Positions 22,710 through 31,100 of a stretch of DNA of 60,544 bases are shown here, in pieces; position 1 is the stretch's first letter, and every line of letters starts with the position of its first letter. Origin of the DNA: Borreliella garinii (GTDB taxonomy: Bacteria > Spirochaetota > Spirochaetia > JABEVK01); assembly GCA_020720765.1 (NCBI GenBank), contig DYOB01000006.1, positions 1 through 60,544 of the forward strand, given 5' to 3'. The notes beneath the pieces were generated by a model. The model was not told the origin of the DNA and searched no databases. It saw nothing but the letters and a program-made list of their open reading frames with translations. Made by a program: the position numbers and the translations under genes.

Positions 22710-25340
22710 TCATTGTTGATACGTATAGATGTAAATCTGACCGTCGAGGCCAGCCGTGACGACTTCGGGCTTCCTGTCCCCGTTGAGATCAAGGAATGAC
22801 GGCCTTGAATGCCCACGCTGCGGGTACCCTGGAACCGGAAGTAAATTTTGATCTAACACCGTGAGACGGTCACTGCCGCCGTAAATAAATATTTCTTCCA
22901 GGGGACTGCCTTGAATATCTGATGAAGCAAGTCTGGAGTCTTTACCCAACCCGTCAATAGAAGTCTCTCTTAAGATTTCTCCTTCGGGGCTGATAAGGAG
23001 AACTTTTCCATTTTCTGAAAGCAGGACAAGAATCTCAAGTGATCCCTGGGTTTTTATCATCATAGGGGGGGCTTGATAAACTCCAGGAAAACTCTTGGGA
23101 AATCCTTCGGCCAATTTTCCATCAGAAGTAAAGGCGGAAAGGGTTCCATCTACCGTGAGAAAATACAAACGCAGGTCACCCAAGGCCCTCACCCACACAG
23201 GTTCCGAGGCTCCAAGTCCGTCAACGGGGATGGCCTCATCGTTGACAAGGTTTCCCTGGTCGTCTAGGACTGCAATCTCACCCATAAACGACCTTGGATA
23301 AAAAGCCCAACGCCTGTCCCTATATACTGGCGGGAATACCAAGGGGTCGCTGAAAACATAATCCCAGACTATGATTTCTCCGGACGGGTTGATGGAGGCT
23401 GGTTTAAATTCCTTCTCTAAAATGACCAGAAGATTTTCACCCCAAAGAACAGGAGGAACGTTTAGGGGTGAACCCAATTCCATCGGAAAACCCGGCGAAA
23501 GAACAGCTTTATCCGACCAACGGGAAACCCGTCCATCGTTACCGGCTCCCCAAAACCACTGGACTCCCCTCGAACCCACTTGAGGCACAAGGAAACGAAT
23601 TCTCTCAGCGGTATCGGTTTTTATACTTTCCTCTAGGATGGAATCAATAATAAGTCGGTTACCATCGGCGATGTAAGCCAGGACGGGAGACCCGCCGCCT
23701 TCAACAGGAAGAGCATAAACCTGAGAGGTTATTCGCCCTTGAGCCAGCTTGGGAAAACCCGGAAAATTACCCACGCTCCCGGTCCTTAGCCTTTGAGCGC
23801 TGAGTTTCAGGTCCACTTCATTGTTGCGGATATAAATGCCGAGAACACCACGCTGATAGAGCCGGAGCAGGCGGGAGGTGAGCGATTGGTCCCTTAAGAA
23901 AAAAGGCACTTGCTGGGTAAGGTCGTAATACACTAAAAGTTTGGGGTCAGTAGGAAGTTTATCCCATATTCTCCGAAGTTCTATATTCTTCTCAAAAGTT
24001 TTCCCTTCAACCTTTGCATTGATGACTTTTATTAGGTTGTCCGAATCTGTGCTAAGCAAGAGAAAGTCGCCTTCGACAAGATAATAAGGCAGGCTGAGTT
24101 TCATATCGAACATACCCAAAACAAGTTCAAGGAAACCCGGAAGGGCGAGGCGTTTTATTGGAATCTGGTCGACGAGGAATTCATCGGAAGGGCGAAGAAA
24201 CAAACTCTTTTCAAGGTACTCGAACGCCCGGTTAAAAGCCCCCCTGTCCTGGATTTTCAGAACCAGAGTTGGTTCGCTTGAAGTCGGGAGCATGAAAATA
24301 CCGACCTCGCCGCTCGTCCACTTGTAGAGCAATTCTTCCAAACCTGCTCCGATTAATGTCCTTGAGGTAGAGTCCGCTGAATCAAGGGTTGAAGACATTC
24401 CTGGGTCGGTGGAAGCCACAAGGAATAAAACGTCCTCGAACCTCGCTGCATTGATCAAGGTCCAGAGACTGACATTATCAGGAATTAAGCCGGACTGGGT
24501 GATCCGCCCTGCACTAAACCTAAGAATCTTGGCGCCGATATCCGTCTGCGCCTCAAGACGCGTCGAGGCTTCAAACACTAAATTTTCATTCGTGATATCC
24601 ACCGAAACGACCGACTCCTCCGGGAGCTGAAAGAGCTTGAGAATATCTTTCATACCTTCATTCTGTGAAGATGCCGAATTAATAAGGGCAGGTGTGTCAG
24701 CGAGAATTTTAATCGAACTCGAACTCCGGCGGAAAATTCCCATAGCCCTGGAATCCGGACCAGAATTCTCCTCGGGGTTTTGTCCCCTCGATAAGGTTTC
24801 AGTAAGGAGGCGCTCGTCGTCCGAAACCAGCGCAAGATTTTCATAAAGAGAGAGGAAGAGGGATGCGTCCCCGCTTTCGAACCTGAAATACTGAAAACCG
24901 TCCCTAGAAATTAAACTTAAACCCTCAAGTTTTATGGAGCCCCCCAACCACGGGATAAAATGTGTAAAAAGACTTCTCCACCCAAGGTCAAAATTAGCAA
25001 CAAAATGTTCGCCTTTCAGAATTAATACAAAAGGTACTTCAAGGAGACCCCGGATAATACCGTTCGAAGACGAACCGGAGCTTCTTAAATCCTTCAACAG
25101 AGCTCTTAATCCTCCCATCTGGCCCGCGGATAATACAAGATCTGCGGCTTCAAGATTAAGCCACTCGCTGTACAACGTTCCGAGGCTGGGTGACTGAAGA
25201 CGCAGAGTCGTTCTCGCCGGTAAAAAATCAGCGGCGTTTTTCTGGTTCACGGCCCACCTTACAACAAATCCGGTAAGTGCCAATGCAATCAGAATGAGAA
25301 GAACAAGAAAAAATCTCACCAAATACTTCAAAACCTTCAT
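22710..25340 (-). CDS. Large membrane-anchored periplasmic protein with C-terminal beta-propeller-like repeats
   Basis: An 876-aa protein with one N-terminal membrane helix (FFLVLLILIALALTGFVVRW). A long alpha/beta region (about 30-500) resembles DUF3352-type proteins in its pattern of residues and absence of cysteines. From about residue 560 there are repeated beta units ending in FG-GAP/VCBS-like signatures (FLDLNGDRKPEVVTAG), typical of propellers that bind ligand or metal. It would sit in the periplasm, anchored in the inner membrane. It overlaps the ABC gene by 4 bp. I do not recognise a named family; an envelope-assembly or glycan-binding role is only suggested by context. Confidence 0.65.
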   Translation of the reverse strand: MKVLKYLVRFFLVLLILIALALTGFVVRWAVNQKNAADFLPARTTLRLQSPSLGTLYSEWLNLEAADLVLSAGQMGGLRALLKDLRSSGSSSNGIIRGLLEVPFVLILKGEHFVANFDLGWRSLFTHFIPWLGGSIKLEGLSLISRDGFQYFRFESGDASLFLSLYENLALVSDDERLLTETLSRGQNPEENSGPDSRAMGIFRRSSSSIKILADTPALINSASSQNEGMKDILKLFQLPEESVVSVDITNENLVFEASTRLEAQTDIGAKILRFSAGRITQSGLIPDNVSLWTLINAARFEDVLFLVASTDPGMSSTLDSADSTSRTLIGAGLEELLYKWTSGEVGIFMLPTSSEPTLVLKIQDRGAFNRAFEYLEKSLFLRPSDEFLVDQIPIKRLALPGFLELVLGMFDMKLSLPYYLVEGDFLLLSTDSDNLIKVINAKVEGKTFEKNIELRRIWDKLPTDPKLLVYYDLTQQVPFFLRDQSLTSRLLRLYQRGVLGIYIRNNEVDLKLSAQRLRTGSVGNFPGFPKLAQGRITSQVYALPVEGGGSPVLAYIADGNRLIIDSILEESIKTDTAERIRFLVPQVGSRGVQWFWGAGNDGRVSRWSDKAVLSPGFPMELGSPLNVPPVLWGENLLVILEKEFKPASINPSGEIIVWDYVFSDPLVFPPVYRDRRWAFYPRSFMGEIAVLDDQGNLVNDEAIPVDGLGASEPVWVRALGDLRLYFLTVDGTLSAFTSDGKLAEGFPKSFPGVYQAPPMMIKTQGSLEILVLLSENGKVLLISPEGEILRETSIDGLGKDSRLASSDIQGSPLEEIFIYGGSDRLTVLDQNLLPVPGYPQRGHSRPSFLDLNGDRKPEVVTAGLDGQIYIYTYQQ

Positions 25341-26713
25341 CTCACCACCTCTACGCTAAGAATATCATTTTTTCCATTCCAAACAAGGGTTTTATTCACA
25401 AATTCTGGAACCTGGGAACCTTCATGCATGACCATCAGCACTGCGGTTCCTTCTAGGGTAAAATTCTGGCAGAAAACATGGATTTGTCCCAATAAATAGG
25501 GGTCTAAGGCCTGACCTGGTTCGTCTAGTATTAAAATATCCGGTCGCCTTACTAAAGCCCTGGCACAAAGCACCGCCATCTGCTGCCCCCTGCTCAGGGT
25601 ATAATAGTGCTTATCCCAAGCCTCTGACACACCAAAAGCCAGTGCGAGTTCACGTGCCGCTCCTTCACCTTGAACAAACTCACGTCTCAACCCATGAGTG
25701 TTCTCCCACCCTGAGAGAATAACCTCGCCCGAGGTTCCCTGAAAGTCATAGCTATAATCAAGAGCCATCTTCATGGTAATCCAACGTATCCGTTTTCTAA
25801 GCTCGTCGAGAGTAAGATCGGGGCCTCTTCTTTTTCCAAATATTTTCAGATCATTGGTAAAAGCCTGCGGCAATTCTCCTGTAATCAGCTGAAGCAGAGA
25901 AGTCTTACCGCAGCCATTTGGCCCCTTGAGATGCCAGATTTCACCCTTTTTTACCTTCCAGTTTAAATTCTTAAAAATAGTCTGTCCGTTAAATTCAAGG
26001 TGGCCTTCTATGATTTCCAAAACTGTCTTAGGTTCCAAACAGGATAACGCAGGGCTTGCCATAAGTTGTTTTTTTGTACTCTGACCAGGGAGGTTCCATA
26101 CCCCGGACCAAGGAAATATGATTTGGGTTCCAAGACGGGTAAAGACTATCAAGGTTCTATCCGGCGTTTTCCATTCAACCAGAAGCTGGGTCAATAATTC
26201 TTGTCCGCTCAAATCCAAACCATCGAGAGGGCTGTCAAGGATCAAGAGGTCGGACTCAACAGCCATGGCCCTTGCCATCCATGCCCTTCGTGTTTCCCCT
26301 GAAGACAATCTGGAAAGAGAACGATGGCCGAGTTCGGAAAGTCCCCATTTCCTATATTGCTCATCGGCCTTCCGGCAACCTTCGGTTTCGCGTTTGTACC
26401 ATTCTTCGAGGGTATCCCCCTGATCCTCGCCTTCCGTAAAATCACTGATATCGTGGCGCCACTTGGAGAAAACTTCTTCCGCCTGCGACTCCCATGTGAC
26501 GGAGGCTACAGTTCCAGAATCATAGCTGTAGTTGCCATTGATAACCTGAAGGTTTCCGATTAAGAATTGGGCGAGTGTCGACTTCCCGGTTCGGGCTTCC
26601 CCCCTCACAAGCCAGGCTTCACCCCGTAAAACCTGCCAAGTGATTCCCCGCAGTCTCGGCCCCATGTAATCACCTATATCAACTGTTTGCAAATCAAGAA
26701 GGAGGGGCTTCAC
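25337..26713 (-). CDS. Tandem ABC ATPase without membrane part (ModF/PhrA-like)
   Basis: 458 aa with two ABC domains in one chain and no membrane segment. Domain 1 has Walker A GEARTGKST (38-46), signature LSSGE and Walker B LLILDSPLDGLD, in which the catalytic Glu is Ser161. Domain 2 has GPNGCGKTS, signature LSRGQ and LILDEPGQALD, so only the second looks hydrolysis-competent. E. coli ModF has the same tandem layout, with an unclear role near molybdate uptake. No molybdate genes are seen here. It lies between a flippase-like gene (20-bp overlap) and the membrane beta-propeller gene (4-bp overlap), which suggests an envelope function. Confidence 0.8.
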   Translation of the reverse strand: MKPLLLDLQTVDIGDYMGPRLRGITWQVLRGEAWLVRGEARTGKSTLAQFLIGNLQVINGNYSYDSGTVASVTWESQAEEVFSKWRHDISDFTEGEDQGDTLEEWYKRETEGCRKADEQYRKWGLSELGHRSLSRLSSGETRRAWMARAMAVESDLLILDSPLDGLDLSGQELLTQLLVEWKTPDRTLIVFTRLGTQIIFPWSGVWNLPGQSTKKQLMASPALSCLEPKTVLEIIEGHLEFNGQTIFKNLNWKVKKGEIWHLKGPNGCGKTSLLQLITGELPQAFTNDLKIFGKRRGPDLTLDELRKRIRWITMKMALDYSYDFQGTSGEVILSGWENTHGLRREFVQGEGAARELALAFGVSEAWDKHYYTLSRGQQMAVLCARALVRRPDILILDEPGQALDPYLLGQIHVFCQNFTLEGTAVLMVMHEGSQVPEFVNKTLVWNGKNDILSVEVVR

Positions 26714-27749
26714 TTGTGCTCTCCTCCCCTATCAAAAAGGCTCTCATTTTTTTTGTAAATAAAAGAAGAATAAGTCCCGTAGGAATATGGATATAAAAGG
26801 TCCCGATCCTCCAAAGTAGTACTCCGGCCCAGGCGCTAAAAAGATCACCGGAAAGTATTCCGAAGGCCAGGGAGTAAATACCCTCAATCCCGCCGGCAGC
26901 ACCAGGGGTAGGAAAATAAAATACAAGCAAGTTAAGAGCTGTATAGGCGCTGATGAGTGTCAGCAAATCGATTTCAACCCCGAGAAAAATAAAGGTTAAA
27001 TACAATGAAAAAGCCTGGATCATTGTATTGGCGAACCCTAGAAAAGTATCCACGAGCATGAGGGGTATATGATGGGACCAGGAATGGCTTATGCTGTCCT
27101 GAACAGCTCCAAGCCAAAGAGAAAGTTTTTCAGCCCATTTTTTTTGGGGAAGTACCCAGGTGCCGAGCCAGCGGATAAATGGAATAAAAAAACCAGGCCG
27201 CAACAAAACCACGATTATTCCAAGTGATAGAACTGAACTCAGGATAAGCCCGAATAAAAGAAGGTTGCTGCCTAGACCGCCGTTAGCCTGCATGGCTGTC
27301 ATCAGTCTCAGTGTGAATGGGAAACCCATATAGATTATTAGGAGGCTTAACCCCAGGTGTTGAACGTACCTGTTGATAAATATATTTGCAGCAAAGTCGC
27401 TACCTATTCCCCGGGATTTAAGATGAAGAATCTGAAAGGGCTGGCCCCCCGCGGCCATAGGGGTGATGGAAGAAAAAAAATAACCAAGAACACTATTTTG
27501 AAGTTGTGCGAAAGGTTCCAGTTTATATCCGTAAGTTTTTAGAATCCGGGAAAGTCGCAAGGATTCAATAAGGTACATTCCAATGAAGTAACCGAAAAAC
27601 CCCAGTCCGGCTAAGCCTATGGGAAACGAGTTGAAAAGTTTGGAAAGATCATTTCCCTGGAAAAAAAATCCTAGGAGAATATTGGCCCCGGCACCAATGG
27701 CGAGGGCTAATAAAACACGAATCAAGAGTTTTTTTAATCCAGGACTCAT
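26694..27749 (-). CDS. YbhN/UPF0104-type flippase-like membrane protein
   Basis: A 351-aa integral membrane protein with about eight helices. It has the family signatures: SLRLSRIL early on, FFSSITPMAAGGQPFQILHLKSRG in the central loop, and YFPTPGAAGGIEGIYSLAFG near the end. The family (lysylphosphatidylglycerol synthase membrane domain, YbhN, AglD-like) includes proteins thought to flip or modify lipid-linked groups; this one lacks the soluble synthase domain. It is probably the first gene of the operon with the tandem ABC ATPase, the propeller protein and the SLH-like lipoprotein. No clear Shine-Dalgarno is seen before ATG 27749. Confidence 0.85.
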   Translation of the reverse strand: MSPGLKKLLIRVLLALAIGAGANILLGFFFQGNDLSKLFNSFPIGLAGLGFFGYFIGMYLIESLRLSRILKTYGYKLEPFAQLQNSVLGYFFSSITPMAAGGQPFQILHLKSRGIGSDFAANIFINRYVQHLGLSLLIIYMGFPFTLRLMTAMQANGGLGSNLLLFGLILSSVLSLGIIVVLLRPGFFIPFIRWLGTWVLPQKKWAEKLSLWLGAVQDSISHSWSHHIPLMLVDTFLGFANTMIQAFSLYLTFIFLGVEIDLLTLISAYTALNLLVFYFPTPGAAGGIEGIYSLAFGILSGDLFSAWAGVLLWRIGTFYIHIPTGLILLLFTKKMRAFLIGEESTSEAPPS

Positions 27750-27767
27750 AATGGAAAGGTTTGTATC

Positions 27768-28187
27768 TTAGTTATGACTGTGCAAACAGTGGGAACACAG
27801 GCCGCGGTAAAAAATCTGTGTCTCGTGAATTTCAAATCCATCGAGGTCCACGCAGGCTTGTGCATTTCCCATCGGCACGTCATAAATTTCACCGCAACCT
27901 TCACACTGAAAGTGGGCATGCGGGTAATCTATAAGGTCGAAGCGCGCTTCATCGCCATCCGACTTTATTTCCTGGACCAGTCGTTTTTCGAGGAATAGGT
28001 TAAGGGTATTATACACTGTCGCAAGGCTTAGGCTGGGAATATGATCGCGTAAATCTTCATAAATTTTAGCCACGGAAGGGTGGCTTTTTGTGCTTTTCAT
28101 ATAATCGAGGATTCTTACCCTCTGATAGGATGCCTTGATACCCTTTTCCCTCAGAAACGTGTCGAGCGACTGGTAAATTTGCGGCAT
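27768..28187 (-). CDS. Fur-family metalloregulator, PerR-like
   Basis: From ATG 28187 (TTGGAGG 5 nt upstream) this is a 139-aa Fur-family repressor. The winged-helix DNA-binding half is residues 1-80 (SYQRVRILDYMKS, HPSVAKIYEDL, SLATVYNTLNLF). The dimerisation half has HAHFQCEGCGEIYDVP and the second CxxC (LCSHCLHSHN), which bind structural zinc. Regulatory-site His/Asp residues (DLIDYPHAHF) fit PerR better than Fur, so peroxide or Fe/Mn sensing is likely. It has its own promoter at 28203-28231 inside the end of dusB. The longer frame to 28250 overlaps dusB and has no site. Confidence 0.9.
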   Translation of the reverse strand: MPQIYQSLDTFLREKGIKASYQRVRILDYMKSTKSHPSVAKIYEDLRDHIPSLSLATVYNTLNLFLEKRLVQEIKSDGDEARFDLIDYPHAHFQCEGCGEIYDVPMGNAQACVDLDGFEIHETQIFYRGLCSHCLHSHN

Positions 28188-28202
28188 AGAACCTCCAATA
28201 CA

Positions 28203-28231
28203 ACTATATAATGGTTCCTTATTTATGTCAA
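28203..28231 (-). promoter_or_regulatory. Promoter of the PerR-like gene
   Basis: On the minus strand: perfect TTGACA (28231-28226), 17-nt spacer, TATAGT (28208-28203). Its expected +1 near 28196 leaves a leader of about 9 nt carrying the GGAGG site. It overlaps the 28217-28231 AT-rich stretch after dusB. I could not make out a clear PerR box. Confidence 0.75.
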
Positions 28232-28233
28232 TG

Positions 28234-29196
28234 TTAAAATATTTCCCCATATTTTAACAAATTTTTCTTTAGTTCTTCACTTGAATCCGACCCGAGAATC
28301 ATCTTTTTATTCTCCTGATACCCTGGATTTCCTTGAAGATAGGAATGAATGAATTTTTTCATTAAATGAAAGTTACGGCTTCCGGAATAAAAGTCCTCGA
28401 AAAGTTTTAAGTGCCTAAGTGCGACTAACACCCTTTCTTCTGGAAGGACGAAATTCTTATCAGAGTATTTACGGCTCCAGAACCAAGGATTGGCTAAAAC
28501 TGCGCGCCCAGCCATCAACCCGTCACAGCCCGATCTTGCCTGGAGTTCCTTTCCTGATTCTTTATCAGTTATATCCCCATTTCCAGTGATCAGGGTCGTT
28601 TTCTTCATGGAGTCCCGAAGCCTCACCGCAAGGCGGATCTGTTCCCAATCCGCCTGCCCGGAATAAACCTGTACTGCGGTCCTGGCGTGGAGGGTCAGCA
28701 TAGGGATGTCCATTTCAAGAAGAAACCCTATCCATTCTTCCGTTATCCAGTGGTCGTAACCTGCACGGGTTTTAACCGAAACGGGGGTTAGGCCGGCACC
28801 TTCCCGAGTGGCTAGAAGTATCTCTTTTGCGCGTGAAGGGGTTCTTATCAAACCGGACCCCGCACCCCGCGCCCTTATCCGTTTCGCCGGACAACCCATG
28901 TTGATATCGATGCCGTTGAATCCCCTGGAAGCAAGCTCACGAGCACCTTTTAAAAAAGCCTCTGGTTGGGTTCCATAGATCTGGGCAACCAAAGGAATTC
29001 CAGGAGTAAGCCCGTCAGCTTGCGCCCTTCTCTGGGCGGTAATATTTCGGTGAAAATTTATGTCTTCGGCGCGTACAAACTCCGTAAAAAAAACATCAGG
29101 AGGTCCAAGTTCAAAAACAAGTTTTCTGAAAACTGCATCCGTGAGTTCCTCCATGGGAGCAAGTATCCAAAAAGGCCGGGGAAGGGATTGCCACAC
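28234..29196 (-). CDS. dusB: tRNA-dihydrouridine synthase, DusB-like
   Basis: A 320-aa FMN-dependent TIM-barrel enzyme: ILAPMEELTDAVFR (N-terminal FMN loop), NMGCPAKRIRARGAGSGLIR (with the catalytic Cys of NMGCP), VSVKTRAGYD, LHARTAVQVYSG, and GNGDITD ... DGLMAGRAVLANPW. It reduces uridines in the D-loop of tRNA. Sub-family DusB is the usual single bacterial copy. The start is a GTG at 29196 without a Shine-Dalgarno, and the promoter -10 hexamer ends 6 nt before it, so the mRNA looks leaderless. It is divergent from pth. Confidence 0.92.
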   Translation of the reverse strand: MWQSLPRPFWILAPMEELTDAVFRKLVFELGPPDVFFTEFVRAEDINFHRNITAQRRAQADGLTPGIPLVAQIYGTQPEAFLKGARELASRGFNGIDINMGCPAKRIRARGAGSGLIRTPSRAKEILLATREGAGLTPVSVKTRAGYDHWITEEWIGFLLEMDIPMLTLHARTAVQVYSGQADWEQIRLAVRLRDSMKKTTLITGNGDITDKESGKELQARSGCDGLMAGRAVLANPWFWSRKYSDKNFVLPEERVLVALRHLKLFEDFYSGSRNFHLMKKFIHSYLQGNPGYQENKKMILGSDSSEELKKNLLKYGEIF

Positions 29197-29231
29197 TTGG
29201 TTATGTTAAAGGTACTCAGCGATGTTGTAAA
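29197..29231 (-). promoter_or_regulatory. dusB promoter, leaderless geometry
   Basis: On the minus strand: TTTACA (29231-29226), 17-nt spacer, TAACAT (29208-29203), 6 nt, GTG at 29196. No Shine-Dalgarno is present. The -35 matches 5 of 6 and the -10 4 of 6. Confidence 0.55.
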
Positions 29232-29250
29232 GCAGTACTCCCAAATCCAC

Positions 29251-29285
29251 TTGCTACCGGGGCGCCATCGGGATATTCTGTATAG
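29251..29285 (+). promoter_or_regulatory. pth (copy 1) promoter, leaderless geometry
   Basis: TTGCTA (29251-29256), 17-nt spacer, TATTCT (29274-29279), 6 nt, ATG at 29286. No Shine-Dalgarno at a useful distance. Each hexamer matches 4 of 6 consensus bases. Confidence 0.5.
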
Positions 29286-29819
29286 ATGGAAACTTGGGCC
29301 TGGATCACATTGGGAAACCCCGGGGCGGAATACGAGGGTACGCGGCACAACCTCGGCAGGATTATCGGTGATCTTATCGCTGAAGAAAACGGTTGGGCTT
29401 GGAAAAATGATCAGAGGGGAAGATCTGCACAGGGAAATTTTTCCGTTAAGGGGGAAAAGGCGGCTTTAAGGATCTTTGCTCCCCATACTTTTATGAACCT
29501 CAGCGGTGAGGCCGCCGCAACCTGGCTAAAATTTTACCGTATCCCTCCTGAAAACACCGTTGTCTTCCACGACGAGCTCGAGCTTTCTGCTGGAAGTTGG
29601 AATTTTCGCATGGGCGGCGGTCTAGGCGGACACAATGGCCTTAGATCCTTGGAAAAGCATTTGGGGACCCGTGAGTTTTACAGGCTCCGCCTCGGTATAG
29701 GCCGGCACGATAAGGCCCCTCCCGCTTCGTGGGTCCTTCAGCCACTCCCCCAACCGGAAATACAAGCCTGGAATATCCAAACGTCGATTATTGTGAAAAC
29801 TATTGAGGAAAACCTATGA
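29286..29819 (+). CDS. pth: Peptidyl-tRNA hydrolase, copy 1 (all catalytic residues present)
   Basis: A 177-aa Pth with the full set of active-site landmarks: LGNPGAEYEGTRHNLG (Asn and the catalytic His), FMNLSG, VFHDELEL (Asp orienting the His), and GGHNGLRSL (Asn that binds the tRNA/peptide). It hydrolyses peptidyl-tRNA released by stalled ribosomes. It is cotranscribed with avtA (4-bp ATGA overlap), an unusual setting for pth. A second, divergent copy lies at 41222-41782 in the conserved rplY-tilS context. This copy looks like the fully competent enzyme. Confidence 0.93.
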   Translation: METWAWITLGNPGAEYEGTRHNLGRIIGDLIAEENGWAWKNDQRGRSAQGNFSVKGEKAALRIFAPHTFMNLSGEAAATWLKFYRIPPENTVVFHDELELSAGSWNFRMGGGLGGHNGLRSLEKHLGTREFYRLRLGIGRHDKAPPASWVLQPLPQPEIQAWNIQTSIIVKTIEENL

Positions 29820-31069
29820 AACTCAGTCTATTTGGAGAAAAATTTAACCAAAGAAGCGGTATTCTCGAACTCATGGACGACCTGGGCCAGGCTATGGCAG
29901 GAACAACCGATCAGCTTATGCTAGGCGGAGGGAATCCTTCCTTGATTCCGGCCATGCAGGAAGTTTGGGAAGACGAGCTGAAGAAACTGACTTCAGACGG
30001 CTCCAGGCTCTCGTCTGTTCTGGGATATTACGACACCCCCAGCGGAAGCATAAGGTGGCGCACCGCCCTGGCGGAGCTTTTAAGGAATGAATACGGAATG
30101 CCGGTAACCGAGGCTAACATTGCACTGACCAATGGAAGCCAGAACGCATTCTTCATCCTCTTCAACCTCTTCGCTGGCGCATATCCTGGGGGTTTAAAAC
30201 GCGTTCTTTTCCCCCTTGCCCCCGAATACATAGGGTACGCGGATCAAACCCTCGGACCGGATACTTTTTATTCCCACCCCGCCAAGATAGAATTGCTTGA
30301 ACCGCCCTACTTCAAGTACCGTGTCGATTTTGAAACTCTCAGCGTTCCAGAAGATTTGGGACTTGTTTGTGTGAGCCGTCCAACCAACCCCAGCGGTAAT
30401 GTACTCGACGATCTGGAAATACGTAAACTTCTTGAAATTGCCCGCGGGCGGGGTGTTCCTTTAATTATCGACAACGCATACGGGGTACCCTTTCCCAGAA
30501 TCCTTTTTGAGGAAATCACGCCTTTTTGGGAGCCCGGAATGGTTCTTGTTATGAGTCTCTCTAAACTCGGACTTCCGGGACTTCGAACAGGTATAGTCCT
30601 GGGTGATCCCGAAATCATCTCAGCCGTCTCAAGTGTTCATGCCATTATGAATCTTGCCGGGGGAAACCTTGGTCCAGCCCTCACTGAAAATATGATCAGG
30701 ACGCGAAGTGTGCTTGAACTGAGCAAGAACATCATTAAACCTTTTTATATGGACCTTCGCGACAAAGCTGTGGCGCTTCTAAGGCAGAATTTTGACAATA
30801 AAATTTCCTACAGGCTTCATAAGCCCGAGGGGGCTCTTTTCCTCTGGGTTTCATTTCCTGACCTGACTATTCCTACGAGGGAACTGTACATTAAACTCAA
30901 AAAACTCGGAGTCTTAGTAGTCCCGGGTGAATACTTCTTTTTCGGTCTCGACGCTCCCGACCCGGAAAGTCAAAAATGCTTGCGTCTGACATACAGCCAG
31001 GGGGAAGAAGTTTTCTCTAGAGCTGTCTGTATCATTGCGGAAACGGTGGAAAAGTACTCAGAGAAGTAA
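29816..31069 (+). CDS. avtA: Valine-pyruvate aminotransferase
   Basis: 417 aa, the same length as E. coli AvtA. It follows that protein closely through LGGGNPSLIPAMQE, IALTNGSQNAFFILFNLFAG, VLFPLAPEYIGYAD, CVSRPTNPSGNV, IIDNAYGVPFPRILF and MSLSKLGLPGLR (with the PLP lysine). This class I aminotransferase makes L-valine or L-alanine from their keto acids. Coupled to pth by a 4-bp overlap. The gap to the convergent MCP gene is only 31 nt and contains no clear hairpin terminator. Confidence 0.94.
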   Translation: MKLSLFGEKFNQRSGILELMDDLGQAMAGTTDQLMLGGGNPSLIPAMQEVWEDELKKLTSDGSRLSSVLGYYDTPSGSIRWRTALAELLRNEYGMPVTEANIALTNGSQNAFFILFNLFAGAYPGGLKRVLFPLAPEYIGYADQTLGPDTFYSHPAKIELLEPPYFKYRVDFETLSVPEDLGLVCVSRPTNPSGNVLDDLEIRKLLEIARGRGVPLIIDNAYGVPFPRILFEEITPFWEPGMVLVMSLSKLGLPGLRTGIVLGDPEIISAVSSVHAIMNLAGGNLGPALTENMIRTRSVLELSKNIIKPFYMDLRDKAVALLRQNFDNKISYRLHKPEGALFLWVSFPDLTIPTRELYIKLKKLGVLVVPGEYFFFGLDAPDPESQKCLRLTYSQGEEVFSRAVCIIAETVEKYSEK

Positions 31070-31100
31070 TAGGAGAAAACACCTGGCCACCTCTTAACTT

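Noticed and set aside
22700-22816. Longer N-terminus for the SLH-like lipoprotein
   Set aside because: It overlaps the 876-aa gene and lies before the real signal peptide and AAGGAGG site at 22699.
31070-31100. Shared terminator between avtA and the MCP gene
   Set aside because: No stem of useful length; the T-rich stretch alone is not enough.
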